From the IMG/VR virus record IMGVR_UViG_3300035698_005082, positions 1 to 64,000 of that record: a stretch of DNA of 64,000 nucleotides; one strand, written 5' to 3'. Shown one piece after another: positions 43,601-52,494 of this stretch (the stretch's first letter is position 1; each line of letters starts with the position of its first letter). Position numbers and translations under genes: made by a program. This stretch comes from a virus. The notes beneath the pieces are model-generated. The model had not been told where the DNA came from. It searched no databases and saw only the letters and a program-made list of their open reading frames with translations.

Positions 43601-45398
43601 AAATACAAATCATGAAAATTCTATACCGCTAGATAAGGTCTTCTTAAGACCTGGTAATAGACTACATGTTAAAGCAGGATATTCTAATGATATCAATAAC
43701 TTAGAAACAGTATTTAATGGGATTGTTACAGATGTTTCTGGCGAAATGACACTTGAAGTAATATCAGAAAGTTTTGGCAGAGAGCTTATAGCAGTAGAGC
43801 ATGGAGACGATCCAGAAGTTAGCAACTTTACATTTGGTGCTGATACATTCGAAGTTGTAGCCAACTTTGTATACTCTGGAGAATTGGAGCATTTCGGTAA
43901 TATAAAATTCTTTAGCAATCTAACAGACATAGAAGGTAGAGATAGGCAGCAGCTTACAGTAAATGATATACTTAAATACCATGGTTCTGCAGAATTATTT
44001 GTCAACATATATACTGATAGCATAATACAGGAAGGATTCGAATATGGATTCAATGTAAATCTAAATAGCTTATTTGGAAGTAGCCAAATAATGCCACACT
44101 TTCCGATATACAAGACGACACCATGGGCTGCTCTAAAAGAAATGGAGTTTAGACATCCAGGATCATTAGTAAGATCTCATAACTATGGAGATAGGCAGAC
44201 TGTATTCTACGGAATAAAAGAACAATTATATGTATACAGGAATACACATTATGCCATACAGTCTAGAGCTAGTAAGAATCTATACAATAGGTTTAGAAAG
44301 AACAGACTGAAACCAGCATCTGATTTCCATATATTAACATCTGATAATAACATTATTTCCAATGGTCTTAGGGTTACTAGTGATTTCAAAACTGCAGTAA
44401 GTGTAAGATATTATAACGATGTCGATGATATAAAAAGTCAGGATTTTGAATGGTTTGATGTTAAAATAGATGATAACTTAAAACCGATGTCCCATAGATT
44501 GGGAAGGTGTGAGATGTCTGGAACACATGGTAGATACTCGGCATTATCATATGCATCTACATATCTAAAGAAGGAAGTAGAGAAAATGTATGATGGCACA
44601 ATATTAGTTATTGGAAATCCATCTATAAAGTCTGGTGACTATGCATTAATAGATGACTCCGTAAGAGGCATGAACGGAATAGTGAAGATAAGGGGATGTA
44701 TACAACATTTCGATGTACATAATGGATTTGTTACTGAGATAATACCTGGCCTATATGCAGAATCCTCTCACATAGATTATTCGATGTTATTTACAAAATT
44801 ATATCTTGGGTATATGCCAGCCATAACAATTGCAAGATCAATAGCATCAGAAGATAATAACTCTGTTATAAATAGAGATATCACACTAGACATTCTTGGA
44901 CTATCAAATGATCCATTGGGATCTGTATTTGGGTCAGGAGATTTTAGTGGAGGATTAGCTTCTGTATCATCCCTACTAGCCGGTACTGGTTATGCTGGAA
45001 CTAAGGCCATAAGTGGCCTGCGTTCTTCTAAAACCATTGCAGATAGTAAAGTCTTTAATTCAGCCAAGTCTACATATGATGCACTAATAGCAAGAGGTAG
45101 ATTAGCAACATCATCCATATCTCCTGAAGTTTTTGCATCTATAAGAGTCGCGAGATGGGCAGTGGGTGGAAGCATAGTAGGGGTTTTACTATATGCATTC
45201 GTGTCTGAATACATAGATGAAATAAAGAAGACAAGGCAACCCATAAGAATGTTCCCGGTTTCACTTAATAGTAAACAATATATAGGTGGGATATGGGGAT
45301 ATAATGAGGGATCATACTGGGATGACTTTGGCAGTAATATATCTGAGAGCTTTAATAATGCAGGCATATTATTTAATCACATTTGGGATTCATTCTGA
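40668..45398 (+). CDS. Multidomain baseplate hub with lytic transglycosylase domain
   Basis: The protein has 1576 residues. The N-terminal 440 are beta-rich and include a baseplate-type LQYMGRGGTTVVTTI segment. Residues about 463-600 form an SLT lytic transglycosylase: LPAHTLYNVMWQESRGDPNA (catalytic Glu E485), SGAEGAFQFIPSTA and LALAGYNCGEG. A helical linker follows. Residues about 900-1370 resemble the gp27/gpD-type hub: LRPGNRLHVKAGYSN, FNGIVTDVSG and LEVISESFGREL. A membrane helix lies near 1499-1515 (VGGSIVGVLLYAFVSEY). It would form the central baseplate and cut peptidoglycan during penetration. ATGA overlap with both neighbours. Confidence 0.82.
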   Translation: MILKNNGSEKIRINNVNLEINPVDILSIQKRRLISEEFIRENSNYTYMGNYGEANFKIILQFDINEVLSEPSSAESPSDFIQLLAQINNYPFLFITSNRIESYLTTHVKTGTSGEIMFGIMSFELRTDSSAQNIVTLTLHLSYFNHAPYAKEISFYDAIEDKSQPERTKVLKGKKNIEYIAEDTSSLVGNQLFNRYFTSDYSAIMGRLDKYISGASSIADVKLRYPVFLNDEPESGDYEEMVYSEITAEKLIVKAKAYTLWPDLGIANNINTNESPVTSIALVRRNNFASHSMTAWSYPTLQYMGRGGTTVVTTISQESNTGTSIDYVKLCLGKLDSNHRKFAKYSQYNVLKLDHIIFDLVPVFGIVLDREEIGTSSSFQDVDNGVFIFSEKNLKELIQRKKPRASGFRADNHDIDRVIDILTNLSNGIPKTKEFDCSYSYSKEDETTRYRQMQIPSPLTSALLKELERQYDLPAHTLYNVMWQESRGDPNAVSPSGAEGAFQFIPSTASRFNLEDRTDPVASAAAAAEYLSWLKNKFNGNMNLALAGYNCGEGCVGKAITESINSGGSGSWEDIIRLVPNETQNYVEPIMNGIVADGANPSLSRQNCHSLLHIDKAEVILEKLSDDLNGTESILRFFPGGLNSYNYGSLGKRTSGAVTDEMRTISSSLEFYKTLRDNQEGNEVKLAKATRDIQDAFIDILSEGTRSNRLVKAYITDYLSFLDENYDQIINSFDDEAYSDLSLGSRIFNSGPAIGEDGKGARDARDINPFFFMKAGAYYTPGILERSYRLSAKNLRKNAHDISDEINRVIELDTKIGTIGKAKGEFSNDDSQPERLINTKISKAINDLADQIDKKTLSSARGDFPLDMATQGPEAEELQASIHFERSAESLKRGINQAFPVLKVYLVEGDEDSITSNLRNLKHEYYELPGVISSRIVHQDDDSPVDLMYLKIANPGSMYSDSTVTMDQFYPKKDWKAINTNHENSIPLDKVFLRPGNRLHVKAGYSNDINNLETVFNGIVTDVSGEMTLEVISESFGRELIAVEHGDDPEVSNFTFGADTFEVVANFVYSGELEHFGNIKFFSNLTDIEGRDRQQLTVNDILKYHGSAELFVNIYTDSIIQEGFEYGFNVNLNSLFGSSQIMPHFPIYKTTPWAALKEMEFRHPGSLVRSHNYGDRQTVFYGIKEQLYVYRNTHYAIQSRASKNLYNRFRKNRLKPASDFHILTSDNNIISNGLRVTSDFKTAVSVRYYNDVDDIKSQDFEWFDVKIDDNLKPMSHRLGRCEMSGTHGRYSALSYASTYLKKEVEKMYDGTILVIGNPSIKSGDYALIDDSVRGMNGIVKIRGCIQHFDVHNGFVTEIIPGLYAESSHIDYSMLFTKLYLGYMPAITIARSIASEDNNSVINRDITLDILGLSNDPLGSVFGSGDFSGGLASVSSLLAGTGYAGTKAISGLRSSKTIADSKVFNSAKSTYDALIARGRLATSSISPEVFASIRVARWAVGGSIVGVLLYAFVSEYIDEIKKTRQPIRMFPVSLNSKQYIGGIWGYNEGSYWDDFGSNISESFNNAGILFNHIWDSF

Positions 45399-46129
45399 TG
45401 AACGACAAGAATATACAAAAAATACAAAATCAAATAAATAGCCTAAGGGATACTGAATTACAGAATCTTAGATCTAGGGATAGATATGAGAAAGGTATAA
45501 TAAGAGCAGTCTCTCCTCAAGGAGATAACTTGTTTCTCTTAATACAAAGGTTGCCTCATGAGGAGTTTAATAAAGATAAGGACATAATAGAAGTAGTAGA
45601 CGGAGAATATTTCGGAAATGAACAGGGCCTATCGGAAGAGGAGATAACACTTACGGAGCTTCTAATAGAAGCGGATGTAAATTTATCAATAATTAAATAC
45701 GATCCATCTCATTGGATAGGTAAAGACGCTTTAGTATGGATGGTAAATAAGAGGCCGATAAGAGCCATGATACAATCACCCCTATTAGACCCAAGAGCTA
45801 TATCAGCAGAAAATATAAAGCTGGCCAGAGTTCATTCACCTGAAAGAAAGCTGAATAGTCCAGGACCAATAGAGTTCCTTAGAACTCTTGGATACTCAAG
45901 AGAACAAGTATCAGCTACAATTGAAGAGACGTTTTCAGATACAGAGCCAAAAGGATATGTCTTAAGATATGGGGACTCTGCTACATGGCATGATGTAGTC
46001 GCTGCGAGCAATAATGAATCAAAGAATCTAGAGTCATCACTAGAGGATGGAATAGTAACAAACTTATATGGAGGCTCACTAGATGACAGTGAATGCTTCC
46101 TACCAGTAAAGGCAATAACAGCAAGATGA
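45398..46129 (+). CDS. Baseplate hub/spike-associated protein candidate
   Basis: The 243-residue protein starts at the ATG in the ATGA junction with the hub; an upstream TTG at 45383 is less likely. It begins with a helix (IQKIQNQINSLRDTELQNL) and continues with a beta-rich domain (KGIIRAVSPQGDNLFLLIQR) that resembles an OB-like fold. It ends in an acidic loop region. Location between the hub and the gp25-like wedge gene is typical for spike or hub-accessory proteins. No enzyme motif. It overlaps the next gene by 4 bases. Confidence 0.5.
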   Translation: MNDKNIQKIQNQINSLRDTELQNLRSRDRYEKGIIRAVSPQGDNLFLLIQRLPHEEFNKDKDIIEVVDGEYFGNEQGLSEEEITLTELLIEADVNLSIIKYDPSHWIGKDALVWMVNKRPIRAMIQSPLLDPRAISAENIKLARVHSPERKLNSPGPIEFLRTLGYSREQVSATIEETFSDTEPKGYVLRYGDSATWHDVVAASNNESKNLESSLEDGIVTNLYGGSLDDSECFLPVKAITAR

Positions 46130-46440
46130 TTTTAAAAAATTCAATTAGTGGTAAATCAAGCTTAATATTATCGGCAGATAATGCTATAATCTCAGCTGGG
46201 CCAAATTCTTTCTCTTCCACTACTCAAAGTGGCAACTTCATAAATGGACCAGTTTCTATTTCTTCTCCATTTACAAAGATAAGAATGGGAGGGATATATA
46301 AATTCAATTCCCTTTTGGCAAACACTATTCCCTCTACAGTAATTACGCCAATACCAACACTCGAAATAGATCTACCTGCGCCAGAGGCAGCAGGATTAAT
46401 AGCGATAACGTCTATGGTATTAAGCATAGCGGCAGGATAA
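46126..46440 (+). CDS. Small baseplate/spike protein candidate
   Basis: The 104-residue protein starts at the ATG in the ATGA overlap; an in-frame ATG at 46093 would extend it by 11 residues into the previous gene. The N-terminal half is a run of short beta strands with Ser/Asn turns (SISGKSSLILSADNAIIS, SGNFINGPVSISSP), like a small beta-helix or spike tip. The C-terminal end is Pro/Ala-rich and hydrophobic. Its place in the baseplate cluster fits a puncturing tip or plug. The role is inferred. Confidence 0.5.
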   Translation: MILKNSISGKSSLILSADNAIISAGPNSFSSTTQSGNFINGPVSISSPFTKIRMGGIYKFNSLLANTIPSTVITPIPTLEIDLPAPEAAGLIAITSMVLSIAAG

Positions 46441-46444
46441 TAAT

Positions 46445-46858
46445 GTGTCAGACATTTTAGATATAGAATTCGATAGGTATGGGGATATATCATTTATAGG
46501 CAATGATATATCAGTAATACAGGATAAGATTGATCATGTATACCAGTCAGTCATAGATAGGCTTATAACAAATTTTGATGATTACTATTTGTATAGAAAC
46601 TTCGGTGCAAATATATCATCATATATTGGACAAAATAATACTGCCTCACTTGAAGGCAGAGTGGTTACATCAATAAGGCATGCATTAACTTATGATGGAT
46701 TTATACCATCAGCAACATTAGACGTAGTATCACTACGCGATAATGAAAGCCTATTACTAAAGATAGAAATAGGTAATACTGGCCTAGGGCTAGAAGAGAA
46801 AATAGTAATCAACTCAATATTTAATACATCTTCAGGACTCTTGTATGTCACTAATTGA
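46445..46858 (+). CDS. gp25-like baseplate wedge protein
   Basis: The 137-residue protein begins at GTG (46445); the overlapping ATG at 46443 runs into a stop. It has the gp25/W-like pattern: DIEFDRYGDISFIGNDISVI, then IDRLITNFDDYYLYRNFGAN and SSYIG, and a final strand IEIGNTGL. In T4 and P2-like phages this small protein joins the wedge to the hub and primes sheath assembly. The next gene is a J/gp6-like wedge, the usual partner, and overlaps it by 14 bases. Confidence 0.8.
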   Translation: MSDILDIEFDRYGDISFIGNDISVIQDKIDHVYQSVIDRLITNFDDYYLYRNFGANISSYIGQNNTASLEGRVVTSIRHALTYDGFIPSATLDVVSLRDNESLLLKIEIGNTGLGLEEKIVINSIFNTSSGLLYVTN

Positions 46859-48029
46859 ATTTAACAAAGAGGCTGCCTCAATAGCAGTAACAGATAGAAT
46901 CTCTAAGGCAACAGGAATTAGCAATTTTTCCCCATCATCTAAGACTAGGTTAATATCTGATATAATCGTAGATGAGATTAGTAATATATCTACAACTATT
47001 AATGAATCCATAAACTCATTATATCTTGAAACTGCTAAAGGCAATGATCTAGATTCTAAATCATCTCAATATGGTGTATATAGAAATATACGTAATTCAA
47101 TATATATAGATAAAATTGATTACATAATAAAGCTTGAACCCAAGATAGATGGTCAAACATTTGGAGATACCATAGGGGAATCATCCACAATAAGAAGAGG
47201 TGAGACATTACAGCTTGGGTCTTCGTTTGAAATAGTCATAACTGAAGACGTAGTAATATCACCTGGTTTATCAGAGTTGTTTATATCCGGTACTATTCAA
47301 TCAACTAGTGTTGGAGGGTTTACGGTTAATGAGAATGATGTATTTAAACTTGATACATTGTCTACATCAATAGGCATAAGTACAAATACTATACAGGTAA
47401 GATTCCTAAAACCAGTAAGTATAGATGGTAACAGTGAGACGGATGGGAACTTAAGAAGTAGAGCAATGCTGGCTAGAGACGGAATGGGTACTGGTACTGC
47501 ATCTTCAATAGAAAATGCATTGGTACAGTTACCGGACATATCCGGGTACATAGTGCTACAGAACTTGAGGGGTTCCGGATCTATAGATATAGGCTTTATA
47601 ACACACACTCTTCAAGATTCATTAATAGACTATAATATATCTCAAATTCATACATTACTATTGGCTGAATTAACAGATGTTATGCCAATAGGTAAAGATG
47701 TCAGAATATTTACTCCATTACCATTATATTTAAATATAGCATTCTCTTCAGATCTGTCTTCGGATATGGATAGAAACATAAAGGATATGATTAGGCAAGC
47801 TTTTAGTGACAGATATAGATATGGTGCTAACAATACTATTTATTCTGCAAATATTGAATCCATAGTGAATCAAACAATAGCAGACGCTAATTTGCATATA
47901 ACGAATATGTCTTTGTATGATCCTTCTATCGGTGCAGTAGTGTTCACATCATCATCAGTAGCTATATCACCATCGTCATATTATATATATACAGAAAATG
48001 ATATCATAAATAGGATAGCAAATGTCTGA
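46845..48029 (+). CDS. J/gp6-like baseplate wedge protein
   Basis: The 394-residue protein fits the baseplate J family. It has an N-terminal helical part (ISDIIVDEISNISTTINESI) and a central GDTIGESSTIRRGETLQLGS barrel. A conserved SETDGNLRSRAMLARDGMGT segment corresponds to the 'G.d.ES...lr.R......' part of the family. A C-terminal strand set includes IGKDVRIFTPLPLYLNIAFS. It builds the wedge ring around the hub and contacts gp25-like protein. Overlaps both neighbours (14 and 8 bases). Confidence 0.8.
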   Translation: MSLIEFNKEAASIAVTDRISKATGISNFSPSSKTRLISDIIVDEISNISTTINESINSLYLETAKGNDLDSKSSQYGVYRNIRNSIYIDKIDYIIKLEPKIDGQTFGDTIGESSTIRRGETLQLGSSFEIVITEDVVISPGLSELFISGTIQSTSVGGFTVNENDVFKLDTLSTSIGISTNTIQVRFLKPVSIDGNSETDGNLRSRAMLARDGMGTGTASSIENALVQLPDISGYIVLQNLRGSGSIDIGFITHTLQDSLIDYNISQIHTLLLAELTDVMPIGKDVRIFTPLPLYLNIAFSSDLSSDMDRNIKDMIRQAFSDRYRYGANNTIYSANIESIVNQTIADANLHITNMSLYDPSIGAVVFTSSSVAISPSSYYIYTENDIINRIANV

Positions 48030-49815
48030 TATTGAATTTTCAATCGTATACCTTAATGAACTAGAATTGTTCAATAACGGATATGGAATATCAGTAAACA
48101 TGTCTAATAATGGACCTATTAAGGCAGGGGATATTACAGATCTTGAAGTAATATTTATACTAGATGATCTACTGATACCATCTAGCGCATCCCCAACGAC
48201 ATCTATAGAGTGGACGAATGGGTCTGGGGATATAATAGGTAGCTCAGCAAGCATATCTCATCTACCATTATCATCTGGGCTATATTCAGTTACAGCAACT
48301 GTAACCATAGAAGATGTACCTAATAATTTCGAACTAGTTATATCTGATACATATTCATTTTACATAGAGCCACCAAATGCAGCAGAGTATAAGTTCAGCA
48401 TATCAAGCCTTTCTACTAATAGTAAGCTAATATATTCTAATATGGATATATACAGATTCCTTACATACTTTCCGAAATGGTCTTCTGCTAATTCACAATT
48501 CTATAGTAATACATCTAAATTCCTTTCTCCGCATTTAGAAAGATTAGGCTTCATGCTTAATGATATGGATGAAATATTGGTAAACGAAAGTTCCGGAGAT
48601 AAGATTACTCAATTCGGATACAAGGACCATACAAGAAGCATTCTTACTATAACAAAGCCAGAATATATAAAGACAGAATATGGAATATGTTCAAATTATG
48701 GCGAAGCAACATCTATGTCGCTAGATTCTATACCAATAGGGGCATTTAATAAGCACGAATCAAATAGTATAAATAAGGTTACTCATCACATATTTGCTAG
48801 CGAGGTAACTATTAGATTCATAAAGGCGTCTATAGCATACATCTATTCAGATAGGGCATCTGTGCAAGCACCAGAGAGCGTATTTATAACCGGTATAGAT
48901 GCTAATGGTTCATCAGTATCGGAAACTATAAGACTAGATGCATCGGTTCCTGTGGAAACTATGAATGAGTATTTGATAATATTCGGAGTTACAGGGAATA
49001 CCGGTGAGATAGTAATATCAAACTTTTTAGACAATTTGATCTCATCCACAAATAGGTCCTCCGTTGGAAAGAGGATAGTGTCAAAGGCTGGAGTATACTT
49101 TACTCCAAGATTTGAATTGTCTGGGACTAATCTATATATATTAAATGGGGATAAATTTTCCAAGAACGAAGAATTTAAATTCTCTCTACCATTTATTCCT
49201 GATAAGTTATTAGTTTCAAACCTGCTAGATGTTATTGCACTAAAGGATAATCAAGTTTATTCTTCAAAGTTAATGCTTGATTATTACGACATAGAAAGTC
49301 CAGGATCTTCTGTAAACAATAATTCATTCATATGGGTTGATGAAGAAAATCCCGAAGTTGGTTCATCTGTCAATATAACAATGAATACAGCACTATTGAT
49401 GAAAGACACAACCGCAACTGCAATACGTATATCAATAGAAAATAACGGAACTATTGAATACATGACAGAGCTAGGAACCTTAGTGTCGTCATCAGATACA
49501 TGGGTTAACCTTAGTAGCGTTGGTCGTATATCGTTTAATGTATTAATACAGAATGATGGCCCATATATATTTAAGATTGATAACAATGCAAGGCCAACGT
49601 CTATGTATGCAATGTCATACCAGAATATGATACATATGACAAAAATACATGAAGATGTATCAGATATGTTTATACATAATAGGGAATTATATATGGTAGA
49701 CATGGTTGATCAAACTAGTAAGATGGAATCCGTCAGGCTAGGATTTGTAACCGGTAAAGATAGGACATATATACAATTTCCATTTGAAACATTGGAGTTG
49801 ATTTATGAGCTTTAA
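48022..49815 (+). CDS. Baseplate peripheral protein with N-terminal PKD/Ig-like domain
   Basis: The 597-residue protein begins with a domain resembling PKD/Ig repeats (AGDITDLEVIFILDDLLIP; SIEWTNGSGDIIGSSAS; LSSGLYSVTATVTI). A segment IYRFLTYFPKWSSANSQFYS follows, reminiscent of tail proteins of the P2 gpI type, then beta-rich domains. It sits directly after the J-like wedge gene, where the gpI/gp7 wedge component is expected. Overlaps of 8 and 11 bases with neighbours. The wedge role is inferred from order. Confidence 0.55.
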   Translation: MSDIEFSIVYLNELELFNNGYGISVNMSNNGPIKAGDITDLEVIFILDDLLIPSSASPTTSIEWTNGSGDIIGSSASISHLPLSSGLYSVTATVTIEDVPNNFELVISDTYSFYIEPPNAAEYKFSISSLSTNSKLIYSNMDIYRFLTYFPKWSSANSQFYSNTSKFLSPHLERLGFMLNDMDEILVNESSGDKITQFGYKDHTRSILTITKPEYIKTEYGICSNYGEATSMSLDSIPIGAFNKHESNSINKVTHHIFASEVTIRFIKASIAYIYSDRASVQAPESVFITGIDANGSSVSETIRLDASVPVETMNEYLIIFGVTGNTGEIVISNFLDNLISSTNRSSVGKRIVSKAGVYFTPRFELSGTNLYILNGDKFSKNEEFKFSLPFIPDKLLVSNLLDVIALKDNQVYSSKLMLDYYDIESPGSSVNNNSFIWVDEENPEVGSSVNITMNTALLMKDTTATAIRISIENNGTIEYMTELGTLVSSSDTWVNLSSVGRISFNVLIQNDGPYIFKIDNNARPTSMYAMSYQNMIHMTKIHEDVSDMFIHNRELYMVDMVDQTSKMESVRLGFVTGKDRTYIQFPFETLELIYEL

Positions 49816-50485
49816 TATACTTAGTACTAGAGTATCTACATTAGAAAAGAATGACTCCATAATAACAAAGACTCATGCTAATACAGAATCTATGAAGGAT
49901 GCATTTCCCTCTATATACATAGAATCTTCAGAAACAATATCTATATCTAATACAGTAATGACCATATCTGATAATGTCTTTAGCATTATAGGTATGACCA
50001 TAATAGAACTTGTTATAAAGATTAGGTCATATGGAATATTGGCATATATAACCAAACAAGAGGTTGGTCTTTTACCAGCAGAGCTGTTATTGGATTTTGC
50101 TAATGAATCAGTCATATCTAGAGACATAGATCTTTCACCCAAGAAGCTATCTACTATACATGATAAAATATTACTCAATGTTCCCGCCCTAGATGAATCA
50201 AGTATATACAGAGAAGTAATATCTGTATATTCAAAATCAGAAGATGTGATGTATGGAGATAGCGATCAAAGATTCTCGTTCTTCACAGAATCTGATATGC
50301 TATATATAAATGGTCTGAGAGAGGATACTAAGGCAATAATACTATATAGAATCGATAAGTTCTTTCTATTCGCATCAAGGAAAAACTCTATAGAATTAAG
50401 CATGGCCCTTTCTGTTGAAAGTGAAAAAATAAATGGATCTTTACTGATGGAAACATCGACAGCGCTAAATTGGAATAAGGTATAA
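49805..50485 (+). CDS. Baseplate or fibre-adaptor protein, function unknown
   Basis: The 226-residue protein has a short coiled-coil-like start (ILSTRVSTLEKNDSIITK), then beta strands and helices without catalytic motifs. It overlaps the previous gene by 11 bases and is coupled to the next by TAATG. A trimeric adaptor between baseplate and fibres would be consistent with the coiled coil, but nothing proves it. Confidence 0.45.
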   Translation: MSFNILSTRVSTLEKNDSIITKTHANTESMKDAFPSIYIESSETISISNTVMTISDNVFSIIGMTIIELVIKIRSYGILAYITKQEVGLLPAELLLDFANESVISRDIDLSPKKLSTIHDKILLNVPALDESSIYREVISVYSKSEDVMYGDSDQRFSFFTESDMLYINGLREDTKAIILYRIDKFFLFASRKNSIELSMALSVESEKINGSLLMETSTALNWNKV

Positions 50486-52476
50486 TGATAAAAAAAATAT
50501 ATAGTGCAAAAATAAAACCATCAGAGATAGTATCTCCGATAAAGCTACACACAGCCCATGTTAACATTGGTGAATCATTTAGTGATTCAATCCCAGTAAT
50601 GCAAAGCGATATAATTAATGATCCATACGTATTAAGTAATGGATGGAATTCAGATCAAAACTTTGTACAGTCTACCTCCAAAATAGGGTTTTCCAATATA
50701 TCAAGAATATCAAATGGAAGAAAGACAATACCTAATCTAGACGGTCCAGTCATAGTTGCATCCGATGAAATACTAATAGATTCAGATGAATTCATAAATA
50801 ACATATCTAATAATCCTGTAATGGGTGTTAGATCGCTAGGTTCTGGTGCGTTATCAAGGGCATTCATTTTCAAAAGAGAGAATGGAAAGATATCTATAAA
50901 TAAAGAATATCAATTTACACACATAGGCTCAATAAGAAACAAACTGCAGGATGGGCAGTTTACAGAACTGACTAAGGATTCAGAATCATTTATAGTATTT
51001 CAGGAATTATCTCCAACTCCCATAAGTTCATTCAAGAATTCCTCTTTATCGCTAAGTATGACTGATTACCTAAGTAGCTCTATAGACTATAACTATATAA
51101 TAAATAAGTATTCAATCCTTGAACATGACTTCTTGTCTATGTGTGACTATATTCCACTATCTGATTCATCAATTGACTATACTTCATTTCAGGAATTCGG
51201 AGTATCTATCTCATCAGAATATTTTCCTATACATAATCAAGCAACTGTAATTGGTAAATGGGCAGATGACATATCGGGCGATATTACGATAGTCCAAGCT
51301 AGCATTGGGTCAATTGTTGACATAGACAGTATAAGTGGAACCATAGAGATATCTAAAAACTATGCAAATCAGTTTGATTCTACAGGACTAACACTTCAGG
51401 GATTCTATATATTCTATGGTGTATCACCATCTATATATGTTGCACCAAAAGACCCTATAATTAAGATAGGCGAAATGCTTGATGAATATTCTTCTTTGTC
51501 ATATATGTCAATAGACAATAATGATTTTGGTGGGAATGTTTCGATAACACAGCAGCTTATAGATGTTACAAATTCATCAGTGTCAGGGTCTGGAATAACT
51601 GACTTAACCGTACCTCTTAAGCATAGCAAATTCTTTCTTGAGCCAAGTTCTAATATAATCATAAATCATAAAATGGTCAAAGCCGGATCAAGGCATTGGA
51701 TGAATAATGAAGAAGTAAACAGGCTAGAGGTAGAAGCACCAAGTCATGTGCTAGACATTCTTGAGCCTTCTGTGCTTCTCGGAGATTCAATATTAACACA
51801 AAGTGACCTGATATCAGCAGATGTTGCTGCAGTATATGGTATCTTCAAGTATGGTGATGTTACAAGAGCGTCTCTTGCTTCCGCCATAGAATTCAATAGT
51901 ACGATAGCCAATCCATTCAATGCAGGCGCACTAGGGCATGGAGAGCTTCTATCTAATGCTGGAGTATTATATTACTCCGTAATATCTGATCCAATAGCTC
52001 CATTGCAAAATAGTATATCAGTACAAGTTAAGCCAGTTGATACTGGATATGAAGTAATCCTTCCAGCTTGGGCTGTTGAAGGAAGTATACAGGTGGTAGA
52101 ACTCACTCCCACAGATTCTAGGGCGTTTAGTCATTGGAGCTATATAGAACCAGATATACTAATACTAGATAAAGAATATGCAGATATGAACACTGCTTAT
52201 GTTATTACGTTCGACATGTCTGTTCATCCAATTATAACGAGCATCAATGTTCCAGAAGGAACTATTGATATATCTAAAACACATGATCCAGAAATTATAT
52301 ATACATCATTCCAGGGGTTCTATGTATTGCATAGTAAGCTCATAAAAATAAGGATTGGTTATATAGATGACTCAGGAATCAGGCACTACTATCCAAAAAC
52401 AATATCTGTTAATGCACTACTAGAAAAAGAATATCTAGAACGTATAGTAACGGGAATGAAAACAATCCTAATATAA
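50485..52476 (+). CDS. Baseplate/tail-fibre protein, function unknown
   Basis: The 663-residue protein is beta-rich with many Ser/Ile/Asp turns (ISGTIEISKNYANQFDS; DSISVQVK-type strands near 510). It has no membrane helix or enzyme motif. It lies between the wedge proteins and the long fibre gene, coupled to the previous gene (TAATG) and 18 bases before the next. The context suggests a fibre-attachment or short-fibre subunit. Family not recognised. Confidence 0.5.
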   Translation: MIKKIYSAKIKPSEIVSPIKLHTAHVNIGESFSDSIPVMQSDIINDPYVLSNGWNSDQNFVQSTSKIGFSNISRISNGRKTIPNLDGPVIVASDEILIDSDEFINNISNNPVMGVRSLGSGALSRAFIFKRENGKISINKEYQFTHIGSIRNKLQDGQFTELTKDSESFIVFQELSPTPISSFKNSSLSLSMTDYLSSSIDYNYIINKYSILEHDFLSMCDYIPLSDSSIDYTSFQEFGVSISSEYFPIHNQATVIGKWADDISGDITIVQASIGSIVDIDSISGTIEISKNYANQFDSTGLTLQGFYIFYGVSPSIYVAPKDPIIKIGEMLDEYSSLSYMSIDNNDFGGNVSITQQLIDVTNSSVSGSGITDLTVPLKHSKFFLEPSSNIIINHKMVKAGSRHWMNNEEVNRLEVEAPSHVLDILEPSVLLGDSILTQSDLISADVAAVYGIFKYGDVTRASLASAIEFNSTIANPFNAGALGHGELLSNAGVLYYSVISDPIAPLQNSISVQVKPVDTGYEVILPAWAVEGSIQVVELTPTDSRAFSHWSYIEPDILILDKEYADMNTAYVITFDMSVHPIITSINVPEGTIDISKTHDPEIIYTSFQGFYVLHSKLIKIRIGYIDDSGIRHYYPKTISVNALLEKEYLERIVTGMKTILI

Positions 52477-52494
52477 TCACTAGGCTAACAAAAG

